Origin: Hoyosella levis | GTDB taxonomy: Bacteria; Actinomycetota; Actinomycetes; Mycobacteriales; Mycobacteriaceae | Length of the DNA stretch: 64,000 bases | Assembly (NCBI RefSeq): GCF_026008515.1 | Contig: NZ_BQYM01000002.1 | Location: 62,001-126,000 of the forward strand | Reading direction: 5' to 3' | Shown here: positions 18,957-31,986 of the stretch, piece by piece | How positions within the stretch are numbered: position 1 is the first letter of the stretch | How the letters are laid out: the number at the start of each line of letters is the position of its first letter | Position numbers and translations under genes: made by a program | Notes under the pieces: model-generated | What the model saw: the letters and a program-made list of their open reading frames with translations, nothing else | Database searches by the model: none | What the model was told of the DNA's origin: nothing

Positions 18957-19334
18957 GTGAGCGACAGTTCGATCTTCCCGACGCCACTTCGCCCGGCACA
19001 CGTGCCGGTGCGGACTTGCGTGGGTTGTCGGCGACGGGCGTTCGCTGCTGATCTGTTGAGGATCGTGGCTCGGCAGGGCGATGAGCATCGCTTCTGCCTG
19101 GCACCTGATCCGAGCCAGGTCTTGCCTGGTCGGGGAGCATGGTTGCATCCCACCGCGCAATGCCTGGACAAGGCAGTCAAGCGGCACGCGTTCGGGAGGG
19201 CTCTGCGACGGCCGGGAAACGTGGACACCACGGAGCTTGATCGCTTTGTGCGGGATTCACCGTCACCTGCGGGTGGCGGGCCCGCGCCACGCGATCGCGC
19301 CCGTGGGCGCGCCACCGGCAGTGATGAACCATGA
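18957..19334 (+). CDS. ylxR: YlxR family RNA-binding / nucleoid-associated protein
   Basis: 125 residues; the YlxR (DUF448) domain spans about residues 15-90 with VPVRTCVGCRRRAFAADLLRIV, GRGAWLHPTAQCLDKAVKRHAFGRALR. Members bind RNA or DNA; a regulatory role in Bacillus and RnpM-like RNase P modulation have been reported. The rest is a Pro/Arg/Gly-rich tail. GTG at 18957 fits the family N-terminus. It sits between nusA and infB as in most Gram-positive bacteria. Confidence 0.9.
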   Translation: MSDSSIFPTPLRPAHVPVRTCVGCRRRAFAADLLRIVARQGDEHRFCLAPDPSQVLPGRGAWLHPTAQCLDKAVKRHAFGRALRRPGNVDTTELDRFVRDSPSPAGGGPAPRDRARGRATGSDEP

Positions 19335-19466
19335 CAGCGCGACCTGCGAGAAGGGTAGGCACGAGAACACATGAGCAAGCAATGAAGTTCCCGCGATGAA
19401 CAATCATCTGCGATAACCCGAGGTCGTGCGGCCTGTCACCGCTCGGCCTCATCAGTGAGGAGAGTA

Positions 19467-22520
<3,054 letters not shown>

Positions 22521-22558
22521 TTCATCAGGCTGTTCGTGACCAGCACGGATAGCCACGA

Positions 22559-22597
22559 GGAAGAGGGGCATCGCCATGCCAGCGATGCCCCTCTTCT
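22559..22597 (+). terminator. Strong stem-loop after infB
   Basis: Arms 22560-22574 and 22582-22596 pair perfectly over 15 bp (GAAGAGGGGCATCGC with its complement) around a 7-nt loop, with one more G-T pair outside. There is no U-tract, as is common for terminators in GC-rich actinobacteria. Its position argues that ylxP starts downstream, at 22638. Confidence 0.75.
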
Positions 22598-22637
22598 GGT
22601 CCCCGCGACCCTCACCGCACGAAAGGCCGGTCATCAG

Positions 22638-22928
22638 GTGTATGTTGGCGCGCTCGAGCTCGACGTGCTCCTCGGCGATGTCCATTCCCTCAAGGAGAAG
22701 CGCTCGGTGATCAAGCCGATCCTCGCGGACCTCAAGAAGCTCGGGGTCGCCACCAGCGAGGTTGGTGATCCCGACCTGTTGCGCCGCGCCATGATCGGCA
22801 TCGCTGCCGTTAGTGGCGAAGGAGGACACGTGCATGCCGTTCTCGACACGTGCGAGCGCCACGTCGCCGGCAGGCCCGAGATCGAGCTACTGTCCGCCCG
22901 ACGACGTATCCTCGGCCCAGAAGACTGA
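22638..22928 (+). CDS. ylxP: YlxP / DUF503 family protein
   Basis: 96-residue small alpha/beta protein, [34 protein letters not shown] then [20 protein letters not shown] and [18 protein letters not shown], the full-length DUF503 pattern. Members sit between infB and rbfA in many bacteria; their function is unknown, with ribosome association suggested by context. The frame opens at 22536, but GTG at 22638 matches the family N-terminus and lies after the hairpin. A GAAAGG site is about 11 nt upstream, so the ribosome-binding site is weak. Confidence 0.85.
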   Translation: MYVGALELDVLLGDVHSLKEKRSVIKPILADLKKLGVATSEVGDPDLLRRAMIGIAAVSGEGGHVHAVLDTCERHVAGRPEIELLSARRRILGPED

Positions 22929-23010
22929 ACCCGCCCCGAGCCCGGCCCCCCGCAGCACCACGCCCGGGGCGCGAGCAACCAGTTCCCGCAACATACGAAA
23001 GGGGGCCGTG

Positions 23011-23505
23011 ATGGCTGATCCAGCCCGCGCCCGCCGACTCGCCAAGCGCATCCTCACGATCGTCGCTACCGCGATCGAGCACGAGATCAAGGATCCACGC
23101 CTGGAGTTCGTCACGATCACCGACGCCCGCATCACCAACGACCTGCGGGACGCCACCGTTTTCTACACGGTGCGCGGCAGGGACCTCGACTCGCCCGCTG
23201 ACCTCGACAGCGCGGCAGCGGCCCTCGAGAAGGCCAAGGGCCAGCTGCGCACCCGGGTCGGAGCGGGCACCGGCGTCCGCTACACCCCAAGCCTGGCCTT
23301 CAAGCTCGACTCCGTGCCAGACACGGCCCGGCACATGGAGGAGCTCCTCGCGAAGGCCCGTGCCGCCGACGCAGAGCTCGCGCGGGCCCGGGAGAACGCC
23401 ACCTACGCCGGCGATCCCGACCCGTACAAGCTCGACGACGAGGATGAGGATCTGGACGCGCCTGGCGCGACGGCGGCCGAGCAGGGCGACAGCGAAGCGC
23501 GGTAG
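23011..23505 (+). CDS. rbfA: Ribosome-binding factor A
   Basis: 164-residue 30S maturation and cold-adaptation factor with a KH-like fold. [50 protein letters not shown] and [35 protein letters not shown] are complete family sequences. A charged, Asp/Ala-rich tail of about 30 residues follows. ATG at 23011 has AAAGGGGG about 6 nt upstream and fixes the start. nrnA follows 5 nt downstream, so the two are one unit. Confidence 0.95.
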   Translation: MADPARARRLAKRILTIVATAIEHEIKDPRLEFVTITDARITNDLRDATVFYTVRGRDLDSPADLDSAAAALEKAKGQLRTRVGAGTGVRYTPSLAFKLDSVPDTARHMEELLAKARAADAELARARENATYAGDPDPYKLDDEDEDLDAPGATAAEQGDSEAR

Positions 23506-23510
23506 CAACG

Positions 23511-24506
23511 GTGCCTGCTTTCCCTAGCGGTGGCAGCGCGGGGCATGAACAGGCCCTGCGCGACGTCACCGAGCTCCTCGCCCGGGCTCGCGATGTGGTG
23601 ATCGCCTGCCATATCCACCCGGATGCGGACACGCTCGGCAGTGGCCTGGCCCTCGCGGCCTTCCTGCGGTCGCGCGGGACCCGCGTCTCGGTCGCGTTCG
23701 CCGAGCCCGCGGACTTGCCGGAGGTGTTCGCCACGCTGCCCGGGGCCGGGGCCATTTGTCGGCCAGCCGACTTGCCCGCGGCCGCGGACACCTTCGTTTC
23801 CGTCGACGCCGCATCGTCGGACCGGCTGGGCGAGCTCGCCCGGTACCTCGGGACAGCAAGCCGCACCATCGTCATCGACCATCACCGATCGAATACCGGC
23901 TTCGGCGAGGTCAACTACATCGATCCGCATGCGGATTCCACCACGATGCTCGTGGCGCGGATCCTCAAGCAATTCGGCGAGGACGCGGTCACCCCGGATA
24001 TCGCCCACTGCCTCTATGCCGGCCTGGTCACGGATACGGGCTCGTTCCGCTGGTGCGGTCCCGAGGCCCATGTGCTGGCCGCGGAGCTCATTGGCCGCGG
24101 CATCGACGCTGCCGCGATATCCCGGGACCTCCTCGACACCCATCCGTTCGGGCGTCTCGGGATGCTCTCGACCGTTCTCGGCGGCGCGCGCTTGCTGCCG
24201 GACGCTGCCCAGGGGGAGGGCCTCGTGCTTGCCACCGTCCACGAGCCTGACCTCGTGGACCTTCCCGAGGATGAGCGGGAAACCGTGATCGATATCGTCC
24301 GCGGAACCGCCGAGGCCGAGGTCGCGGGGGTGCTCAAGGAGACTGGGCCCGGACGATGGTCGGTGTCGTTGCGATCCAAGCAATCCGTGGACGTCGCGCG
24401 CGTGGCGGCCGCGTTCGGCGGTGGCGGCCATGCGCGATCCGCTGGGTTCAACGCCACGGGTGACCAGGAGTCGCTCATCGCGGAACTGGTGCGCGAGCTT
24501 GGCTGA
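23511..24506 (+). CDS. nrnA: Bifunctional oligoribonuclease / pAp phosphatase (DHH-DHHA1)
   Basis: 331-residue phosphoesterase that degrades short RNA oligomers (and cyclic dinucleotide products) and dephosphorylates 3'-phosphoadenosine 5'-phosphate. The DHH domain has CHIHPDADTLGSGLALA near residue 34 and VIDHHRSNTGFGE near 121 with Mn-binding His and Asp residues. The DHHA1 domain ends with AAAFGGGGHARSAGFNATG near 304. Orthologue of Rv2837c, also after rbfA. GTG at 23511 is 5 nt after the rbfA stop. The end overlaps the MATE transporter start. Confidence 0.95.
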   Translation: MPAFPSGGSAGHEQALRDVTELLARARDVVIACHIHPDADTLGSGLALAAFLRSRGTRVSVAFAEPADLPEVFATLPGAGAICRPADLPAAADTFVSVDAASSDRLGELARYLGTASRTIVIDHHRSNTGFGEVNYIDPHADSTTMLVARILKQFGEDAVTPDIAHCLYAGLVTDTGSFRWCGPEAHVLAAELIGRGIDAAAISRDLLDTHPFGRLGMLSTVLGGARLLPDAAQGEGLVLATVHEPDLVDLPEDERETVIDIVRGTAEAEVAGVLKETGPGRWSVSLRSKQSVDVARVAAAFGGGGHARSAGFNATGDQESLIAELVRELG

Positions 24507-25863
24507 GCAGGCAGTTCCCCCGGCGACCCCGGGACGAATCCTGCGGCTCGCCCTCCCGGCGCTCGGGGTGCTCGCCGCTGAGCCGTTGTACCTGCTCTAT
24601 GATTTCGCGGTCGTGGGACGGCTCGGGGCACTGCCCCTCGCTGGGCTGGCCATCGGCGGCCTGATCCTGGCCCAGGTGACCACCCAGCTGACGTTCCTCA
24701 GCTACGGCACCACGGCCCGCGCGGCGCGCCACCACGGTGCAGGGGATCGCGCCGCGGCTGTCTCGGAGGGCATCCAGGCAACGTGGCTGGCTGTCGGCAT
24801 CGGGCTTGGCATCATCGTCGTGGTCTCCTGGGCGGCCGGCCCCGTCGTGGGAGCCCTGTCGGGCGACCCTGCGATCGCGGAGCCCGCCCTCGAATGGCTG
24901 CGGGTCGCGATCCTCGGCGCGCCCCTGATCCTGATCGCCATGGCCGGAAACGGATGGCTGCGCGGCGTGCAGGACACGGTCCGGCCGCTCGTGCTCGTCG
25001 CCGCGGGACTCGGGGTGTCGGCGATCCTCTGCCCGATGCTCGTCCACGGCTTGCTCGGCGCGCCGGCGATGGGTCTCCTGGGATCGGCGGTAGCGAACGT
25101 CATCGGCCAGTCCTGCGCGGCACTGCTCTTCCTGGGCGCCCTGCACCGCGAGCGGCGGCGATCCGCTCATCCCATTGGGATCCGGCCGCGGCCCGAGGTC
25201 ATGCGCGCGCAGGTGGTGCTCGGCCGCGACCTGATCATTCGCAGCCTCGCGTTCCAGGCATGCTTCATCTCCGCCGCGGCGGTCGCGGCCCGGTTCGGCG
25301 CGAGCGCCGTCGCGGCGCACCAGCTGATGCTGCACCTGTGGACTCTCATCGCGATGACACTGGATTCCCTCGCCATCGCGGCCCAGGCGCTGGTCGGAGC
25401 GGCGCTCGGCGGGGGCGCGGCAGCCTCAGCCCGTGCGATGGCCTGGCGCATCACCCGCTGGTCGGTCGTGTTCTCGCTGCTCCTCGCGGCCGCCTTCGCG
25501 CTGGGCCATGCCACGATCCCGACGCTGTTGACCACTGATCCAGGCGTGCTGGGCAGCGTCGCCTCGGTGTGGTGGATGCTCGTGGTGCTCGTCCCCGTAG
25601 CGGGCGTGGTGTTCGCGCTCGATGGGGCGCTGCTCGGCAGCGGCGATGCGGCGTTCCTGCGCACGGCGACGCTGCTCTCGGCATTGCTGGCCTTCCTGCC
25701 GATGATCTGGTTGTCCCTGCTGCTCGATTGGGGGTTGCGGGGGATCTGGGCGGGGCTGGCCGCGTTCATCTGCGCGCGGGCGGGCGCCGTGGTGTGGCGG
25801 GCCCGGGGTGATCGATGGCTGGTGGTGGGAGCCGACCGGCAGAACTGGTCACCGCGTGGCTAG
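24499..25863 (+). CDS. dinF: DinF-type MATE family efflux transporter
   Basis: About 454 residues with 12 predicted helices, opening with LALPALGVLAAEPLYLLYDFAVVGRLGALPLAGLAIGG, the typical DinF beginning; the second half starts near RSLAFQACFISAAAVAARFG. MATE proteins exchange drugs or organic cations for Na+ or H+. The start is uncertain: TTG at 24499 overlaps nrnA by 8 nt and leaves a short N-tail; GTG at 24460 is in frame but deeper inside nrnA. Same order as Rv2837c-Rv2836c. Confidence 0.9.
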   Translation: MAEQAVPPATPGRILRLALPALGVLAAEPLYLLYDFAVVGRLGALPLAGLAIGGLILAQVTTQLTFLSYGTTARAARHHGAGDRAAAVSEGIQATWLAVGIGLGIIVVVSWAAGPVVGALSGDPAIAEPALEWLRVAILGAPLILIAMAGNGWLRGVQDTVRPLVLVAAGLGVSAILCPMLVHGLLGAPAMGLLGSAVANVIGQSCAALLFLGALHRERRRSAHPIGIRPRPEVMRAQVVLGRDLIIRSLAFQACFISAAAVAARFGASAVAAHQLMLHLWTLIAMTLDSLAIAAQALVGAALGGGAAASARAMAWRITRWSVVFSLLLAAAFALGHATIPTLLTTDPGVLGSVASVWWMLVVLVPVAGVVFALDGALLGSGDAAFLRTATLLSALLAFLPMIWLSLLLDWGLRGIWAGLAAFICARAGAVVWRARGDRWLVVGADRQNWSPRG

Positions 25864-25911
25864 CGGCAGGGAGGGGCACGGCATACTGGAAGCGTTGGAG
25901 GAGGTCGATTC

Positions 25912-26792
<881 letters not shown>

Positions 26793-26796
<4 letters not shown>

Positions 26797-27506
26797 TCGA
26801 CAAGCTCGTGCAGGACCCGCTGGTGGCGGCGGAGGCGTTCGAGGACCCGGTGGGCATGTTCGTCCCGGAAGCGGAGCGTGCCGCCGTGGCGCGGGCCGTC
26901 CCCAAGCGCCAGGCCGAGTTCTTCACGGTCCGCTACCTCGCCCGTCGCGCGATGAGCACGCTGGGGGTCCCTGGAGCGGAGCACATGCCGATCCTCAAGG
27001 GTGATCGAGGTGCCCCGTCCTGGCCGGGCGGAGTGATCGGCAGCATGACGCATTGCGCGGGCTACCGGGCCGCTGTAGTGGGCCTGGCCGCGGATGCGCG
27101 GGCCATTGGCATCGATGCGGAACCACATTCGGCGCTTCCGGGGGGAGTGCTGCCGAGCGTGAGCATCCCCGAGGAGCGGGACTGGCTCGCGGGGTCCGTT
27201 CCCGCGGAGCATCCGGGCATCCATCTCGAGAAGGTGCTGTTCTGCGCCAAGGAAACGACCTACAAGGCTTGGTTCCCGATCACCGGGCGCTGGCTGGGAT
27301 TCGAGGACGCCCACGTCACCATCGCCGTCACCGGGTCCGACGGCGCGGTGGGAACGGCGACGGGAACGTTCTCCTCGCGCATCCTCATCGACGGCACCGC
27401 GCGGGAGGGAGAGCCGCTGCGGGTCCTGGATGGGGAGTGGCGGGTGGAGCGCGGTCTCATCGTCGCGGTGATCATCGTGCCCCTGGAGGCCGGTGCACGT
27501 GGCTGA
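26793..27506 (+). CDS. pptT: 4'-phosphopantetheinyl transferase PptT
   Basis: Sfp-type transferase that moves phosphopantetheine from CoA onto acyl carrier proteins and the carrier domains of polyketide and nonribosomal synthases; essential in mycobacteria for mycolic acid, lipid and siderophore synthesis. 237 residues. GSMTHCAGYRAAVV (near residue 82), GIDAEPH (106-112, Mg-binding Asp and Glu) and FCAKETTYKAWFP (near 150, W/KExxxK signature) are complete. GTG at 26793 sits in a GTGA overlap. The end overlaps truB by 14 nt. Confidence 0.95.
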
Positions 27507-28410
27507 GCGCAATGGCGGCCACGTCCTCGGCGGGCTGGTAGTCGTCGACAAGCCATCAGGCATGACGAGCCATGACGTGGTCGGGCGCGCGCGGCGGATC
27601 CTCGGCACGCGGCGCGTTGGTCACGCTGGCACCCTTGACCCCATGGCCACGGGCGTGCTGGTGCTCGGCGTGGGGCGAACCACCAAGCTGCTCGGCCACC
27701 TGAGCCTGGCCACCAAGGAGTACCACGCGACGATCCGGCTCGGGCAGGCCACCACCACCGACGATGCCGAGGGCGACGTCATCTCGGAGGCGCCCGCGAG
27801 CCACCTCACCGAGGTCGACTATGCGCCGGTCATCGCCTCGCTGACCGGACGGATCGAGCAGGTTCCCTCCTCGGTCAGCGCGATCAAGGTCGACGGCAAG
27901 CGCGCCTATGACCGGGTCCGCTCCGGCGAGGATGTCACGCTGCCCTCGCGCGCGGTGACCATCACCCGGTTCGAGGTCGTGGAAGCCCGCCAGGCCGGGG
28001 AACTTCTCGATATCGACGTCGAGGTCGAATGCTCGAGCGGCACCTACATCCGCGCCCTCGCCCGCGATCTCGGTTCGGCGCTCGGCGTCGGTGGACACCT
28101 GACGCGCCTGCGGCGCACGCAGGTGGGGCCGTTCTCGCTCGATGACGCGCGCACCCTCGAGCAGCTCGCCGAGCAGCCCGCGATGTCGCTCACTCTTGAT
28201 GAGGCGATCAGCAGGGCTTTCCCGGTGCGCCAGGTCAGCGAGGGAGAGGCCCGGGAACTGCGCCACGGCAAGTGGCTGGAGCCGACGGGGGAGTTCGCTG
28301 GGGTCCACGGCGCGGTGGACGCCGAGGGAACGGCCTGGGCTTTGCTCGAGGAGAAGGGACGCCGCGCGAGCCCGGTGTTCGTGGCGCGGCCGGTCGGAGT
28401 CGTGGACTAG
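27493..28410 (+). CDS. truB: tRNA pseudouridine-55 synthase
   Basis: Converts U55 of tRNA to pseudouridine. 305 residues. GLVVVDKPSGMTSHDVVGRAR opens the protein; RRVGHAGTLDPMATGVL holds the catalytic Asp49; YHATIRLGQATTTDDAEG and ECSSGTYIRALARDLG follow. The C-terminal segment is a PUA-like extension. Starts GTG at 27493 or 27499 inside pptT. It converges on the mntR gene with 29 nt between stops. Confidence 0.96.
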   Translation: MHVAERNGGHVLGGLVVVDKPSGMTSHDVVGRARRILGTRRVGHAGTLDPMATGVLVLGVGRTTKLLGHLSLATKEYHATIRLGQATTTDDAEGDVISEAPASHLTEVDYAPVIASLTGRIEQVPSSVSAIKVDGKRAYDRVRSGEDVTLPSRAVTITRFEVVEARQAGELLDIDVEVECSSGTYIRALARDLGSALGVGGHLTRLRRTQVGPFSLDDARTLEQLAEQPAMSLTLDEAISRAFPVRQVSEGEARELRHGKWLEPTGEFAGVHGAVDAEGTAWALLEEKGRRASPVFVARPVGVVD

Positions 28411-28439
28411 CAGCCCGCCCTGCTCCGCCGCGGTCCGCG

Positions 28440-29099
28440 CTATGCCCCGAGCCAGATGGCCTGGGCGGCGATGTTGCCGAGCTCCACAGTGGTGTCGTCG
28501 TTGCCGACCTGGACGCAGATGGTCCCCGCGTAGTCGCGGCGTTCCACGATGGTGATGCGGGTATCGAGCTGGATGCCGACGGATTCGAAGTAGCGGAGCA
28601 TCTGCGCGTCATCGTCGGAGATGCGGGCGATGACGCCCCCGTCACCGTCGGCGTGATCGCTCAGGGGCCGGGCATCGAGGGCAGAGACGTCGCCATCCTC
28701 GGAGGGGATGGGGTCGCCATGCGGGTCGCGCTCGGGGAAACCGAGCTTGCTGTCGATGCGGGCGATGAGCCGGTCGGATACCGCGTGCTCGAGAACTTCG
28801 GCTTCCTCGTGGACCTCGTCCCAGCGGTAGCCGAGCTCGCGGACGAGGAAGGTCTCGATGAGCCGATGGCGCCGCACCATGGAGATCGCGGCGCGCTTGC
28901 CCGCGTCGGTCAGCGCGATGGATCCGTAGCGGGCATGATCGACCAGCCCCTGGTCGGAGAGCTTCTTGATCGACTCGGACACGGTCGAGGCGGAGACACC
29001 GACCTTCTCGGCGAGCATCTTGGCGCTGACACGCTCATCGGACCATTCGCACAGGGACCAGATCGTCTTCAGGTAGTCCTCGGCCGCGGGGGACAGCAT
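28440..29099 (-). CDS. mntR: DtxR-family manganese-responsive repressor (MntR/SirR type)
   Basis: Metal-dependent repressor, 219 residues, nearly colinear with M. tuberculosis SirR/MntR (Rv2788). N-terminal winged helix: AEDYLKTIWSLCEWSDERVSAKMLAEKVGVSASTVSESIKKLSDQGLV. The dimerisation and metal domain has MVRRHRLIETFLVRELGYRWDEVHEEAEVLEHAVSDRLIARID, with the His and Glu ligands; a C-terminal SH3-like domain follows. ATG at 29099 lacks a ribosome-binding site; GTG at 29150 would add 17 residues. It is the last gene of the importer operon, so autoregulation with its target is expected. Mn rather than Fe is inferred from the neighbouring binding protein. Confidence 0.88.
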   Translation of the reverse strand: MLSPAAEDYLKTIWSLCEWSDERVSAKMLAEKVGVSASTVSESIKKLSDQGLVDHARYGSIALTDAGKRAAISMVRRHRLIETFLVRELGYRWDEVHEEAEVLEHAVSDRLIARIDSKLGFPERDPHGDPIPSEDGDVSALDARPLSDHADGDGGVIARISDDDAQMLRYFESVGIQLDTRITIVERRDYAGTICVQVGNDDTTVELGNIAAQAIWLGA

Positions 29100-29182
29100 G
29101 GGGGCAGCGGGGTCTGGGCTTGATCGTGTCCGGTTGTGAGAATGAGGCACGCCTACGAGCTTAGGCAATCCTCGCGAAGGCG

Positions 29183-30133
29183 TCACTTCGCGGTGTCGTT
29201 CCGTGCCGCGGGAGCGATGCTCGAAGCACCCCCATCCGATGCGCTCGTGCCGGCCTCGCCGACGCCAGGATCCGGTGCTGCCGCCGCGCGGGAACGTTGC
29301 CAGCGCCGGGTGAGCAGGCCGTGGGCGGGGCTGAGCAGGTAGGCCGCGGCGAACGCTACGGACTGCGCGAGCACGACCATGCCGCCGGTGGACGCATCGT
29401 AGTAGTACGAGGCGTAGATCCCGGTGGTGGAGGCGATCACCGCGATAGCGGGCGCGATGACAAGCATGCGGGAGAAGCGATCGGTCAGCAGGTAGGCCGT
29501 CGCGCCGGGGGTGATGAGCAGGGCCACGACGAGGATCACGCCCACTGCTTGCAGCGCGACGACGATGGTGATCGCGAGCAGCACGAGCAGCAGCCCGCCG
29601 AGCCGGGCTACGGAGATGCCGACGGCCTGGGCGTGTGCCTTGTCGAACGCGTAGAGCGTCAGGTCGCGGCGCTTGACCAGCAGGATCGCAGCGGTGATCG
29701 CGCCAAGGATCAGCACCTGGATCATGTCGCTGGGCGGGATGCCGAGCAGGTTGCCGAACAGGATGTGCATGATGTCGACCTGCGACGGGTTGCGGGAGAC
29801 CAGGACGAGGCCGAACGCGAAGAGCGCCGTGAACACGATTCCCATCGCGGCGTCCTCCTTGATGCGGCTGGTCCTGCGCACCGCGCCGATGAGAGCGACC
29901 GCGAGGAGCGCGAACACGAGCGCTCCGACAGCGAACGGGGCGCCCACGATGTAAGCGAGGGCCACGCCGGGCAGAACGGCGTGGGAGATGGCATCGCCCA
30001 TCAGGGACCAGCCAACGAGCACCAGCCAGCAGCTGAGCAGGGCGCACACGACGGACGCGACGATCGCGACGATGAACGCTCGCTGCATGAACTCGAACTG
30101 CAGCGGGTCAAGGAGCAGATCCAGGATATTCAA
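29183..30133 (-). CDS. mntB: Metal ABC transporter permease (ZnuB/MntB type)
   Basis: 316-residue membrane subunit with about 8 helices. VLVGWSLMGDAISHAVLPGVALAYIVG is the hallmark of ABC-3 permeases; GNLLGIPPSDM and VVALLITPGATAYLLTDRF follow. TTG at 30133 is 2 nt after the ATPase stop and begins the protein (LNILDLLLDPLQFEFMQRAF) where homologues do; upstream in-frame sequence is Arg/Pro-rich and belongs to the ATPase gene. The C-tail of about 30 residues is Ala/Ser-rich and polar. Works with the ATPase and binding protein encoded upstream. Confidence 0.9.
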   Translation of the reverse strand: MNILDLLLDPLQFEFMQRAFIVAIVASVVCALLSCWLVLVGWSLMGDAISHAVLPGVALAYIVGAPFAVGALVFALLAVALIGAVRRTSRIKEDAAMGIVFTALFAFGLVLVSRNPSQVDIMHILFGNLLGIPPSDMIQVLILGAITAAILLVKRRDLTLYAFDKAHAQAVGISVARLGGLLLVLLAITIVVALQAVGVILVVALLITPGATAYLLTDRFSRMLVIAPAIAVIASTTGIYASYYYDASTGGMVVLAQSVAFAAAYLLSPAHGLLTRRWQRSRAAAAPDPGVGEAGTSASDGGASSIAPAARNDTAK

Positions 30134-30135
30134 GG

Positions 30136-30933
30136 TCAGCCTGCCAGCGTGGCGGGAACGGAGGCGCGGGGCGCGAGGGGATTGGCTCCGAACGCGAGGG
30201 CGAGGTTCTCGGGGCGGAGCACTTCCCGGGGCGTGCCGTGGAGCATGATGCGTTGGTTGATCAGCGCAGCCTCGTCGCACAGCGCGGGCAGGGACGAGAG
30301 GTCGTGGGTCGAGACGAGGATCGCGCGTCCCGCCCCCGCGAGTCCGCGTAGCAAGTCGATGATCATGGCCTCGCTGGTCTTGTCCACGCCGGTGAAGGGT
30401 TCGTCGAGGAGCAGGACGGAGGCGTTCTGCGCGATGCCGCGAGCCACGAAGACACGCTTGCGCTGGCCGCCGGAGAGCTGCCCGATCTGCCGGTCGGCGA
30501 ACGCGGCCATGCCGACCATCTCGAGCGCCTCGGCCACGGCGGCGTGATCAGTGCGGCGGGGGGAGCGCAGCCAGTTCTGGCTCCCGTAGCGCCCCATCAT
30601 GACGACATCACGCACGCTCAGGGGGAAGGTCCAGTCGACCTCCTCGGATTGCGGCACGTAGGCGATGAGGCTCTGGCGGCGGGCCTTGGCGGCGGGCTGC
30701 CCGGCGACCCGGATGGTTCCTGCCTGCGGCTTGACGAGTCCCATGATGGATTTGAACAGCGTGGACTTGCCAGATCCGTTGGTGCCGATGAGCCCGCACA
30801 CGCGGTTCCAGCCGATGGCGAGGTTCACGTCATCAAGCGCGGTGAGGGTGCGGTAGGAGACGCGGAGCCCGCTGATGTCGAGGGCTGGCGCCGCGGAACG
30901 TGATGGGGCGCGGTCGAGAGGGGAGGTGGTCAT
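30136..30933 (-). CDS. mntA: Metal ABC transporter ATP-binding protein
   Basis: 265-residue nucleotide-binding subunit. Walker A GTNGSGKST is near residue 49, Q-loop YVPQSEEVDWTFPLSV near 92, signature LSGGQRKRVFVARGIAQ near 153, Walker B VLLLDEPFTGVD near 173, and the switch His in STHDLSS near 208. The Q-loop phrase SEEVDW is typical of Mn/Zn importers. ATG at 30933 overlaps the stop of the binding-protein gene (ATGA), giving tight coupling. Confidence 0.93.
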   Translation of the reverse strand: MTTSPLDRAPSRSAAPALDISGLRVSYRTLTALDDVNLAIGWNRVCGLIGTNGSGKSTLFKSIMGLVKPQAGTIRVAGQPAAKARRQSLIAYVPQSEEVDWTFPLSVRDVVMMGRYGSQNWLRSPRRTDHAAVAEALEMVGMAAFADRQIGQLSGGQRKRVFVARGIAQNASVLLLDEPFTGVDKTSEAMIIDLLRGLAGAGRAILVSTHDLSSLPALCDEAALINQRIMLHGTPREVLRPENLALAFGANPLAPRASVPATLAG

Positions 30934-31874
30934 GGCGTGGTCAGCCCTTCGATGATGACGTCGACATCATGGCGGAGCAGTTCGAGATAGGTCGGGACGG
31001 GGCCGTCGGGCTCGGAGAGGGAGTCGACGTAGAGGATGCCGCCGAAGCGGGTGCCGGCCTCGCGGGCGACCTGCTGCATCCCGCGGTCGGAGACGGTGGA
31101 TTCGCAGAAGACGCTGGGGACCTCGTTGTCGCGGATGAACTCGACGAGACGGGCGATCTCGCGCGGTGCGCTCTCCTGCTCCTGGTTGACCGCCCACAGG
31201 TACTGCTCCTGCAGTCCGGCGTCGCGAGCGAGGTAGCTGAAGGCGCCCTCGCAGCTGACCAGGGCGCGCTGCGCGGGCGGCACGGAGTCGAGCGCGGTGA
31301 TGAGCTCGTCGCCGATGCGGGCGACCTCGGCCTTGTAGTCCTCGGCATTGGCGCGGTAGTCCGCGGCATTGTCGGGGTCCAGTTCGGCGAAGGCCGCAGC
31401 GATGTTGTCGATGTAGACCTGCACCTCGGTGGGTGACATCCAGGCGTGGGGGTTGGCCTTGCCCTCGTAGTCACCGGCGGCGATGGCGATCGGATCGATC
31501 CCATCGGAAACCACCGCGTGCGGGGCGCCCGCCGTGGTGACGAAGCGCTCGAACCAGGACTCGAGCCCCAGTCCGTTGTCGAGGATCAACTCGGCCTGCT
31601 CGGCGGTGCGCAGGTCGGACGGGGTGGGCTCATAGCCGTGGATCTCGGATCCGGGCTTCGTGATCGACTCGACGACGAGATGTTCTCCGGCCACGTTGGA
31701 CGCGATGTCCGCGAGCACGGTGAAGGTGGTCAGCACGATGGGCTTGCCCGAAGCATCGCTCGAGGGTTCGCCAGCGCTGTCGCTCGCGCAGGCAGGCACC
31801 GCGAGGATCGTGGCAAGCGCGACCAGCATCGGTGCCAGTCGCGGTTTCGTCCATCGAATCCTAGAGTTCGTCAT
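30930..31874 (-). CDS. mntC: Metal-binding lipoprotein of ABC importer, cluster A-I, Mn-type
   Basis: 314-residue ZnuA/PsaA-family receptor. Hydrophobic signal then lipobox-like AVPAC (Cys29), so it is anchored outside the membrane. Four ligands can be placed: His79 (SEIHGYEPTPSD), His143 (NPHAWMSP), Glu208 (CEGAFSYL) and Asp283 (LYVDSLSE). This His-His-Glu-Asp set is that of PsaA/MntC-type Mn (or Fe) receptors rather than His-rich Zn receptors, and no His-rich loop is present. First gene of an operon with ATPase, permease and MntR. No ribosome-binding site precedes ATG 31874; TAGATT at 31880-31885 lies 5 nt before it, so the mRNA may be leaderless. I could not see a clear MntR palindrome. 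Confidence 0.92.
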   Translation of the reverse strand: MTNSRIRWTKPRLAPMLVALATILAVPACASDSAGEPSSDASGKPIVLTTFTVLADIASNVAGEHLVVESITKPGSEIHGYEPTPSDLRTAEQAELILDNGLGLESWFERFVTTAGAPHAVVSDGIDPIAIAAGDYEGKANPHAWMSPTEVQVYIDNIAAAFAELDPDNAADYRANAEDYKAEVARIGDELITALDSVPPAQRALVSCEGAFSYLARDAGLQEQYLWAVNQEQESAPREIARLVEFIRDNEVPSVFCESTVSDRGMQQVAREAGTRFGGILYVDSLSEPDGPVPTYLELLRHDVDVIIEGLTTP

Positions 31875-31974
31875 ACCGTAATCTAAACATCGGGAGCCCT
31901 GCTTTGTCCAGATCGGCGGGCCGGTCATGCGTGTCGAAGCGATGTCGCGTTGTGTTGCGCCACCACACCCGTCG

Positions 31975-31980
31975 TAGGCT
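31975..31980 (+). promoter_or_regulatory. -10 box for leaderless ribF mRNA
   Basis: TAGGCT lies 6 nt before the ribF GTG at 31987, which has no Shine-Dalgarno sequence. The spacing places transcription start at or next to the start codon. Confidence 0.5.
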
Positions 31981-31986
31981 TTGCAT

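Noticed and set aside
31875-31900. MntR/DtxR box upstream of mntC
   Set aside because: The TTTAGATTACGGTATG segment is AT-rich but not palindromic enough to call a DtxR-type operator.
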